A stretch of 64,000 nucleotides of DNA from NCBI GenBank assembly GCA_902620425.1, contig CACNHX010000001.1, positions 157,471 to 221,470 of the forward strand, given 5' to 3'. Position numbers and translations under genes: made by a program. Under the pieces are notes generated by a model. The model worked only from the letters and a program-made list of their open reading frames with translations. It was not told the origin of the DNA and did no database searches. This document shows positions 58,016 to 64,000 of the stretch, one piece after another. Every line of letters starts with the position of its first letter. Position 1 is the stretch's first letter. Source of the stretch: an uncultured Alphaproteobacteria bacterium. GTDB taxonomy: Bacteria; Pseudomonadota; Alphaproteobacteria; HIMB59; GCA-002718135.

Positions 58016-59711
58016 AAGTTATTTCATTGCTAAAATATTTTAAAACAGAATTTAATGGGTTTGTTGCAGCCTGTCCTAAACCACATATCGATGCTTGAGC
58101 CATAACTTCACTTAAATCTTTTAATTTTTCCTTGTTCCAATTTTTTTCTTGCATTAATTTTACAGTTTTCTCCGTACCGGAACGGCATGGTGTACATTGA
58201 CCACAACTTTCCTCTTCGAAAAATTTTAGTAAGTTAAGTGCAACATCTTTCATATTATCATGATCCGACAATACAACTACTGCCGCTGAACCTAAAAAAC
58301 ATCCGGCATCCATTAATTCTTTTGATCCATAATCAAGAGGAATATCATTCATAGTAGCGGGTAGAATACCGCCAGATGCACCTCCTGGAAGATATCCTTT
58401 AAAGGTATGTCCATCTGCCATACCATCACAATACTTATCAATTAATTGTTGAATTGTTATACCGGCTGGCGCAACTTTTACTCCTGGGTTCTTTACTCTT
58501 CCAGATACTGAAAAACTATGAAAACCCTTATTTCCATTGGACCCCTTTTCAGCAAACCACTTTGCTCCTTTTTCAATTATATCTCTTACCCAAAAAAGAG
58601 TTTCTAAATTATTTGTTAAAGTAGGACATCCAAATAAACCAATTTCAGCCACATAAGGAGGTCTATGCCTTGGCAATCCTCTCTTGCCTTCAATACTTTC
58701 TATCATTGCTGACTCTTCTCCACAAATATAGGCTCCTGCCCCTCTTCTCACTATGAAAAAATCTTTTGGAATTATTTTTTCATCTTCCATTTTATTTATT
58801 TCATCAAGTAAAATTTTTATAACTGTTGGATATTCATCTCTCATATAAATATAAACTTTTTGAGCATTTATAAAATAGGATGCAATTAAAGCTCCTTCTA
58901 AAAATCTATGTGGATCACTTTCTAAATATGACCTATCTTTAAATGTTCCTGGCTCACCTTCATCACCATTAACAGCAACATATTTTTTACCATTGTAATT
59001 TGAAACAATTTCCCATTTTTTTCCTGTAGGAAATCCTGCACCACCCTTACCTTTCAATCCACTTTTATTTAAAGAATCCAAAACTTGTTTTTTTGAGATA
59101 ACACCATTTTTTATTTTGTTCGCAATTTCATAACCGCCTTTTTTTTTATAAGAAGATAAATTTATATAATCTGGAATGAAGGGGTCAAAATTTTTTTCAT
59201 CAATTGTTTTTTTAACTTTATCAAAATTAGCCACATCAACATAATTTTTTCCTACGCAAACAGTAGGTGCAACATTGCATCTTCCCATGCATGGCCCAGG
59301 TACGACTTTTATATTTTTATTTTCTAATTTTTTTATATCTTGAAGTAATTTTTGTGCGCCAAATAATTCACAAGTTAAACTTTCACAAACCCTTACAACA
59401 TTCACTGGGTTATAATCTTTACTATCTTTAACTATATTAAAGTGAGCATAAAAAGTTGCAACTTCATAAATTTCAGAAAGTGGTAAGTTAATAATAGTTG
59501 ATAAAGCTACTAGATGTTTATCGTACAAAACACCGAATTTATCCTGTAATATATGCAAATATTCTATTAATTCATCTCGCTTAAATATTAACCCTGAAAA
59601 CAATTTAGAAACTTCATCTAAATATTTATCTTCGACTTGTCTTCCTTTTGGAGTCCAACGTCTTTTCTTCTTTTTTAAAGAAGTTTCTGTTTGAGAAACA
59701 AATTTATCCAT
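58008..59711 (-). CDS. fdsB: NAD-dependent formate dehydrogenase, fused gamma-beta subunit
   Basis: The 567-residue protein joins an FdsG/NuoE-like domain (residues 20-175) to an FdsB/NuoF-like domain (about 195-560). The first has a [2Fe-2S] site (Cys109, 114, 141, 145). The second has the NAD/FMN loops LKGKGGAGFPTGKKW near 219 and NGDEGEPGTFKDR near 248, and a [4Fe-4S] site at ESCGQCTPCRSGTE near 500 with a fourth cysteine in SICGLG. It passes electrons from FdsA to NAD+. Characterised FDS enzymes often have these as separate subunits. Confidence 0.95.
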   Translation of the reverse strand: MDKFVSQTETSLKKKKRRWTPKGRQVEDKYLDEVSKLFSGLIFKRDELIEYLHILQDKFGVLYDKHLVALSTIINLPLSEIYEVATFYAHFNIVKDSKDYNPVNVVRVCESLTCELFGAQKLLQDIKKLENKNIKVVPGPCMGRCNVAPTVCVGKNYVDVANFDKVKKTIDEKNFDPFIPDYINLSSYKKKGGYEIANKIKNGVISKKQVLDSLNKSGLKGKGGAGFPTGKKWEIVSNYNGKKYVAVNGDEGEPGTFKDRSYLESDPHRFLEGALIASYFINAQKVYIYMRDEYPTVIKILLDEINKMEDEKIIPKDFFIVRRGAGAYICGEESAMIESIEGKRGLPRHRPPYVAEIGLFGCPTLTNNLETLFWVRDIIEKGAKWFAEKGSNGNKGFHSFSVSGRVKNPGVKVAPAGITIQQLIDKYCDGMADGHTFKGYLPGGASGGILPATMNDIPLDYGSKELMDAGCFLGSAAVVVLSDHDNMKDVALNLLKFFEEESCGQCTPCRSGTEKTVKLMQEKNWNKEKLKDLSEVMAQASICGLGQAATNPLNSVLKYFSNEITYE

Positions 59712-59751
59712 TCCAATTAATATTATACTATATATTAAGTATCAGAAAACT
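59712..59751. promoter_or_regulatory. Divergent promoter region, formate dehydrogenase / TusA-like gene
   Basis: Forty bases separate the two starts. A TATACT on the plus strand (59724-59729) and a perfect TATAAT on the minus strand (59722-59727) overlap almost completely. The minus box ends about eleven bases before the fdsB ATG, so that message would have a very short leader or none. Simultaneous use of both boxes looks impossible. No ribosome site precedes either gene. Confidence 0.42.
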
Positions 59752-60003
59752 ATGAAAGATTCAGTTGAAAATGAAGAATTAGTTCTTGATACTAGTGGTA
59801 CAGAATGTCCTATTCCAGTGCTTAAGGCTAGAAAACTTGCATCAGAATTAAGCAAAGATAGAATTATTAAAATTATTGCAACTGATCCTTTGGCTGAAGC
59901 AGACTTTGAACATTATTGTGATCAGTCTAACTATGAATATTTAAGTTGTGAAAAAATAAAAGATAAAATTGTAATTCGTTATAGATTTAAAATTAAAAAT
60001 TAA
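59752..60003 (+). CDS. TusA-like sulfur carrier protein
   Basis: The 83-residue protein has the TusA/SirA fold with the conserved sulfur-carrying cysteine in TECPIPVLKARK (near residue 19). ATDPLAEADFEHYC follows near 43. TusA-type proteins relay persulfide sulfur to tRNA thiolation or to molybdenum enzymes. Here the gene diverges from formate dehydrogenase and sits with fdhD, moeA, mobA and mobB. That suggests a part in sulfuration of the molybdenum centre, though this is inference. Its stop overlaps the convergent moeA stop by four bases. Confidence 0.88.
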   Translation: MKDSVENEELVLDTSGTECPIPVLKARKLASELSKDRIIKIIATDPLAEADFEHYCDQSNYEYLSCEKIKDKIVIRYRFKIKN

Positions 60004-61214
60004 AAAAGACTTTCATAATTATAAAAATCAAAAATATCTCCTTTGTTTACTTGAGAAACATTTTCATCAATTTCAATTATACCATCAGAATAAGATATAG
60101 AACTAATCATACCAGAACCTTGTTTAGGAAATTTATTTGCAATATTTTTATTATTTATAGTTTCTTTATTTACACGTAACCACTCCATTCTTCTTGTTTT
60201 TTTCTTCATAGAAAAATTTGCAGTAATTTTACTTGATGATGGGAGCTTAAAATTTCCACCAGATAGTTTTTCTATTAATGGTCTTACTAACATTGCATAT
60301 AGTAATTGAACAGAAACTGGATTACCTGGTAAGCAAATTATGTAGCTATTATTTATTTTTCCAACTGCAATTGGTCTTCCTGGTTTTATTGCTGCTCTCC
60401 AAAAATATACCTTACCTAATTCAGATAAAACTTTAATTAAATGATCTTCATCACCAACAGATGCGCCACCAGCAGTTATTATTACATTAAATTTTTTTGA
60501 AGTATTAAAGATTTTATTTTTAATAGATTTAAAATTATCTTTGAGATTTCCACAATATTTTTTTTCTATATAATTCTTATCAAGTAAATTATATAAACTA
60601 TAATAATTTGAATTATTAATTTCAGAATTTTTTAAATTTTTAGTTGGTTTTCGTAATTCATTGCCGCTAGTAAAGAAACCAATTTTAATTTTTTTAAATA
60701 CTTTTATTTCATTAATACCAGTAGCAGCAATTAAATTTATATTTTGTTGATTTAATTTAGACCCCTTTTCCAATATTTTTTGGTTTTTCTTTATATCTTC
60801 ACCCTTTAATCTATAATTATCTCCAAATTTAGGAATTTTAATTAAATAAATTTTATTTCCTTTCTTGTATGTATTTTCCTGCATAACTATAGTTGATGAA
60901 TTCGTAGGCATTTTTGCGCCAGTAAAGATTCTGACTGCTTCACCAGGTTTTACTTTTATATTTTTGTTATCTCCAGCAGCTATTCGTCTGTTACAAAAAA
61001 AATTTTTTTTTGTTTTTAAATCTGCTTTTAAAATAGCATAACCGTCTACAGCAGAATTATTAAAAGGAGGTAAATTTATTTTACTTTTTATATTTTCGTA
61101 AAGAAATCTATCCTCAGAATTTTCTAAATTAACTTTTTCAGAATTAAAAATTATAACCTTTTGTTTTTTAAATAAATTAACAATTTGTTTTTTGGTTAGA
61201 GGTGATTTATTCAT
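60000..61214 (-). CDS. moeA: Molybdopterin molybdenumtransferase MoeA
   Basis: MoeA inserts molybdate into adenylated molybdopterin. The 404-residue protein has NLPPFNNSAVDGYAI-like N-terminal sequence (NNSAVDGYAI near residue 52), VRIFTGAKMP near 90, TAGGASVGDEDHL near 249 and LPGNPVSVQLLY near 297. Linked directly to mobB by a one-base overlap. Lys, Asn and Ile are unusually frequent, as in its neighbours. Confidence 0.94.
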   Translation of the reverse strand: MNKSPLTKKQIVNLFKKQKVIIFNSEKVNLENSEDRFLYENIKSKINLPPFNNSAVDGYAILKADLKTKKNFFCNRRIAAGDNKNIKVKPGEAVRIFTGAKMPTNSSTIVMQENTYKKGNKIYLIKIPKFGDNYRLKGEDIKKNQKILEKGSKLNQQNINLIAATGINEIKVFKKIKIGFFTSGNELRKPTKNLKNSEINNSNYYSLYNLLDKNYIEKKYCGNLKDNFKSIKNKIFNTSKKFNVIITAGGASVGDEDHLIKVLSELGKVYFWRAAIKPGRPIAVGKINNSYIICLPGNPVSVQLLYAMLVRPLIEKLSGGNFKLPSSSKITANFSMKKKTRRMEWLRVNKETINNKNIANKFPKQGSGMISSISYSDGIIEIDENVSQVNKGDIFDFYNYESLF

Positions 61215-61696
61215 TAAAATTCTCTCAAAATAAAATCAACTATATTATCAATTTCGTCATTCTTAAAAATTCTTAAATCAGTTTTAAGTTTATTATTTGT
61301 AATAATAGCTTTTATATTTTTAATTTTGGTAAATAAGTAATTATAATTATCATTTTTAATTATTTCAATTTTTGGGTGATCTTCATTTTTAAATCCTTCC
61401 ACTATTACAATATCAATTTCTGAAAGTTGATTAATCAATTCATCTAATGTTTTTTCTTTTGAATTGTTTAGCTCTGATATTTTAACCCATCGCTTCGATG
61501 AACTAACTATTACTTGAGAAGATCCCGCTAATCTATGCTTAAAGCTATCTGTATTTTCATGATCTATATCAAATTCGTGATGTGCATGTTTAATTGAAGC
61601 AACACGAAAATTATTAGAGCTAAGTTTATTTATAATTTTAGTTGCAATAGTCGTTTTCCCTGAATTCTTCCAGCCAACAATTCCTACTATTTTCAT
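61214..61696 (-). CDS. mobB: Molybdopterin-guanine dinucleotide biosynthesis adaptor MobB
   Basis: MobB is a GTP-binding helper of MobA. The 160-residue protein has the P-loop GWKNSGKTTIATKII near residue 8, followed by SIKHAHHEFDIDHENTDSF and DIVIVEGFKNEDHPKIEI. It overlaps moeA by one base and the permease gene upstream by four bases. Confidence 0.93.
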   Translation of the reverse strand: MKIVGIVGWKNSGKTTIATKIINKLSSNNFRVASIKHAHHEFDIDHENTDSFKHRLAGSSQVIVSSSKRWVKISELNNSKEKTLDELINQLSEIDIVIVEGFKNEDHPKIEIIKNDNYNYLFTKIKNIKAIITNNKLKTDLRIFKNDEIDNIVDFILREF

Positions 61697-62385
61697 TTAA
61701 TAGATCTATTATTTAACAAATATACAAGAGAGTAAATAATTATTGTTATTGATATTAAAACTAAACCTAATGCCATAGCATATTCTAAATTTCCCATTCT
61801 AGTTTCTAAAGATATAGCAGTTGTCATTACTCTTGTATAATGATCAATATTACCACCCACAATCATAACTGCACCAACTTCTGAAATTGCTCTGCCAAAA
61901 GCAGATAATAATGTTGTTATTAATAAAAAATAACTATGGTTAAATAGAAGTTTAACAGAACCCCAAAAGGGAATATTTAAGGATCTTATCTGATCTTTAA
62001 ATTCAAACCAATTTTTAGAAAATATCTCATGAGATAATGAAGCAATTATTGGAAAAATTATTATAGTTTGAGCAATAATCATCGCAGAGGGAGTGTATAG
62101 AAGCTGTAAGATACCTAAAGGTCCACCTGATGCAAAAATAAAATAAACAATTAAACCAACTACAACTGGAGGAATTCCCATCAATGAGTTTATAATTATT
62201 AAGATAATTTTTTTGAAATAAAAATTATAAATTGCAAAATAATACCCTACTATAAACCCCAATAATGATGCAATAATTAGGGCGGTAAAACTTACAAATA
62301 ATGATAAAAGTATAATGTCCCATAGTTCACTATCTAAAGTAATAATTAATAGTATGGAATTTGTGAAAATTTCTAATATGTTCAT
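61693..62385 (-). CDS. tupB: Tungstate/molybdate ABC transporter permease (TupB-like)
   Basis: The 230-residue protein has five or six membrane segments. The coupling loop is FGRAISEVGAVMIVGGN near residue 163 and ends VMTTAISLETRMG, as in TupB/WtpB-type oxyanion permeases. The N-terminal half has SLMGIPPVVVGLIVYF. The matching binding protein (TupA) and ATPase (TupC) are not next to it. Its start lies only 26 bases from fdhD on the other strand. Confidence 0.86.
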   Translation of the reverse strand: MNILEIFTNSILLIITLDSELWDIILLSLFVSFTALIIASLLGFIVGYYFAIYNFYFKKIILIIINSLMGIPPVVVGLIVYFIFASGGPLGILQLLYTPSAMIIAQTIIIFPIIASLSHEIFSKNWFEFKDQIRSLNIPFWGSVKLLFNHSYFLLITTLLSAFGRAISEVGAVMIVGGNIDHYTRVMTTAISLETRMGNLEYAMALGLVLISITIIIYSLVYLLNNRSIK

Positions 62386-62411
62386 TTATATTATTAGTTT
62401 AATTACAGCAT
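62386..62411. promoter_or_regulatory. Very short divergent intergenic region, permease / fdhD
   Basis: Only 26 bases separate the two start codons, and neither has a ribosome site. Any -35 boxes must lie inside the neighbouring coding sequence. AT-rich -10-like sequence (TATATT) is present on the plus strand near 62390. This resembles the other short divergent regions at 16459 and 59712. Confidence 0.35.
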
Positions 62412-63227
62412 ATGGCAAAAAAAGAGAAATATTTAGTCTCACCTGATATTAATAATAAGTCCTTAATTACAAAACTAAATGGTTTTGATGAGAAAGGGAA
62501 TAAAATAATTTCTAAAGTTATTAATGAAAAAGCTCTTACAATTTTTCTTAATAATCAAGAGATAGTAACGCTAATGTCTATTAGTGATCACCCAAAATAT
62601 CTTGCAGTTGGGTATTTATTAAATCAAAATATGCTTAAGAAAAATGACATAATTAGAAAAGTTGAAATTTATAAAGATTTAGGTGTGGTTGTTGTACGAA
62701 CAAAACGTAAAACAAATTATGAAAACAAATTAAGAAAGAAAATAAAAACTAGTGGTTGTGCAATAGGTACAGTATTTGGAGATATCTATGCGGAAATAAA
62801 AAAATCAAAATTAAAATCCAAAAAGAAAATTAAACATAAATGGATTTATGAAATTTCAAAAAAAATTACATTAACACCTAGCTTATATTTAGAAACAGGA
62901 GCAATACATGGTTGTGCTATTATTCATAATAATAAACCATTGATTTATATGGAAGACGTAGGGAGACATAATGCTGTAGATAAAATTGCTGGTTTTATGT
63001 TTTTAAAAAAAATTAGCTCTTCAAATAAAATTTTTTACACTACAGGAAGACTAACTAGTGAAATGGTTATTAAAACTATAAAAATGGGTATTCCAATATT
63101 AATTTCTAGATCAGGATTCACAGCATGGGGTGTAGAGCTGGCAAGAGGCTCGAATTTAACACTTATTGGACGAGCAAAGGGAAAAAAATATTTATCACTT
63201 TCTGGAGAACATAGAATTGACCATTAA
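62412..63227 (+). CDS. fdhD: Formate dehydrogenase sulfurtransferase FdhD (single-cysteine type)
   Basis: FdhD carries sulfur from a cysteine desulfurase to the molybdenum centre of formate dehydrogenase. The 271-residue protein matches the family: YLAVGYLLNQ near residue 74, GCAIIHNNKPLIYMEDVGRH near 169, NAVDKIAG and ISRSGFTAWGVELARG near 234. The usual CxxC at the sulfur-carrying loop reads TSGCAIGTVFGD, so only the first cysteine remains. Its start is 26 bases from the divergent permease gene and it overlaps mobA. Confidence 0.93.
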   Translation: MAKKEKYLVSPDINNKSLITKLNGFDEKGNKIISKVINEKALTIFLNNQEIVTLMSISDHPKYLAVGYLLNQNMLKKNDIIRKVEIYKDLGVVVVRTKRKTNYENKLRKKIKTSGCAIGTVFGDIYAEIKKSKLKSKKKIKHKWIYEISKKITLTPSLYLETGAIHGCAIIHNNKPLIYMEDVGRHNAVDKIAGFMFLKKISSSNKIFYTTGRLTSEMVIKTIKMGIPILISRSGFTAWGVELARGSNLTLIGRAKGKKYLSLSGEHRIDH

Positions 63228-63819
63228 TAAGAAAAAAATTTTGTTTGCCATACTTGCAGGAGGTCAATCAAAAAGATTTGGAGGTGGATTTAAAGCTTTT
63301 GCTAAAATAAATGGAATTACAATCTTAGACAAAATAATAAACAAGCTTAAAAAATATAATAATGAAATAATAATAAATGCTAATGACTTAAAAAGTTTTA
63401 AGCAAATTAATTACCCAATAATTGAAGATAGATTCAAAGGTTTTGTGGGACCTTTAGCAGGAATTCACACATCAATGTTGTGGGCTAAAGAAAATTACAC
63501 AAACAAAGAATGGGTTTTTACTGTTCCAAGTGATACTCCATTTTTACCCGATAATCTTTTTGATAAATTTTTAGAGGCATATGATGAAAATGTAAAAATA
63601 TTGATTGCAAAATCAAATAGTAGACATCATCCTGTAATAGCAATGTGGCATATATCGTTAATAACTAGTTTAGAAAATGAGTTAATATTAAAAAATAGTA
63701 AAATTATGTTTTGGGTTAAAAAGCACAAATATAAATTTGTTGAATTCGACAAAAGCCAAGAAAAAAATTTTTTCAATGTTAATACTCAAGAAGAATGGAA
63801 TACTGCAAAAAATATCTAA
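63217..63819 (+). CDS. mobA: Molybdenum cofactor guanylyltransferase MobA
   Basis: MobA adds GMP to molybdopterin to make the dinucleotide cofactor. From the TTG at 63217 the product is 200 residues. GGAG lies nine bases upstream, and the start overlaps the fdhD stop by 11 bases. ILAGGQSKRFGGGFKAF near residue 14, GPLAGIHTSM near 77 and VPSDTPFLPDNLF near 102 are the nucleotidyltransferase motifs. An upstream ATG (63166) in frame lies deep inside fdhD and lacks a ribosome site. Confidence 0.92.
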   Translation: MTINKKKILFAILAGGQSKRFGGGFKAFAKINGITILDKIINKLKKYNNEIIINANDLKSFKQINYPIIEDRFKGFVGPLAGIHTSMLWAKENYTNKEWVFTVPSDTPFLPDNLFDKFLEAYDENVKILIAKSNSRHHPVIAMWHISLITSLENELILKNSKIMFWVKKHKYKFVEFDKSQEKNFFNVNTQEEWNTAKNI

Positions 63820-63870
63820 ATTTGATATAAATATGTAAAAAATATTTTTTTTGTATAAAGAATATTTTAA

Positions 63871-63999
63871 ATGGTAAGCTCAATATATAAAATATTTCCA
63901 GGAATTATATTTTGTTTTATAATTGCTTATTCAGGCATATACCTAAGTGATTTTATTGGAAAAGAAATTTTAAATTTAAATAAAAGTCCAATATCACCA
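63871..63999 (+). CDS. YeiH-like putative sulfate exporter, 5' part
   Basis: The first 43 codons are present and the gene runs off the right edge. The N-terminus (MVSSIYKIFPGIIFCFIIAY then SGIYLSDFIGKEIL) has a PGI-type opening hydrophobic segment followed by a second one at NKSPISP. This resembles the YeiH/UPF0324 family of membrane proteins. The partial sequence limits certainty. Confidence 0.55.
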   Translation, partial: MVSSIYKIFPGIIFCFIIAYSGIYLSDFIGKEILNLNKSPISP

Positions 64000-64000
64000 A

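Noticed and set aside
63836..63852. AAAAAATATTTTTT near the end of mobA as a terminator
   Set aside because: It is a self-complementary A/T run without a loop or G-C pairs, so it would not form a stable hairpin.

Overview
The window is AT-rich, gene-dense DNA. Neighbouring genes often overlap by 1-14 bases, and no stretch longer than about 170 bases lacks a gene. The order tRNA-Tyr, tRNA-Gly, tuf, tRNA-Trp, secE, nusG, rplKAJL, rpoBC, rpsL onward, together with sarcosine oxidase, hydroxyectoine-type genes, a GCS2-type gshA and an Fds-type formate dehydrogenase, suggests a streamlined marine alphaproteobacterium. SAR11-like or HIMB59/AEGEAN-169-like lineages would fit; this is inferred from gene content only.

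Region 1 (1-2,672): the 5' part of an M19-type membrane dipeptidase gene faces left. A pair of co-oriented genes faces right: an unrecognised conserved protein of about 550 residues and a DUF3726-like protein.

Region 2 (2,747-17,953): this is the catabolic accessory region. On the minus strand, a tightly packed unit runs amidinotransferase, eutA, eutB, eutC, a fold-type II PLP enzyme, an M20 amidohydrolase, a creatinase-like M24 protein and a proline racemase-family protein. It is followed by heterotetrameric sarcosine oxidase soxB-soxD-soxA-soxG. A succinate-semialdehyde dehydrogenase-type gene diverges from the head of the operon. EutABC are the hydroxyectoine-to-ectoine module, but the usual ectoine hydrolase (DoeA/EutD) and deacetylase (DoeB/EutE) are not recognisable. 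Other amide- and amidine-active families occupy their place. This is the best candidate here for an undescribed pathway.

Region 3 (17,950-25,176): housekeeping and transport genes: a ROK sugar kinase, the biotin transporter bioY, gshB-gshA, mgtE, tRNA-Leu(GAG), lipB, an RluC/D-type pseudouridine synthase and crcB.

Region 4 (25,183-54,061): one long minus-strand run. In transcription order it is tRNA-Tyr, tRNA-Gly, tuf, tRNA-Trp, secE-nusG-rplKAJL-rpoBC, rpsL-rpsG-fusA, the S10-spc cluster through secY-adk, then rpsM-rpsK-rpoA-rplQ. Candidate promoters precede tRNA-Tyr, rpsL and rpsM. An L10-type leader RNA precedes rplJ, and a perfect 13-bp hairpin separates rplL from rpoB. There is no rpmD, and no second tuf after fusA.

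Region 5 (54,232-64,000): rlmB and tRNA-Thr, then an NAD-dependent formate dehydrogenase (fused FdsG-FdsB, then FdsA, then a tiny lipoprotein). Around it lies a molybdenum/tungsten cofactor and maturation island: a TusA-like protein, moeA, mobB, a TupB-like permease, fdhD and mobA. The window ends in the start of a YeiH-like membrane protein gene. One-carbon units released as formate during methylated-amine or glycine metabolism would be oxidised by this enzyme to give NADH.
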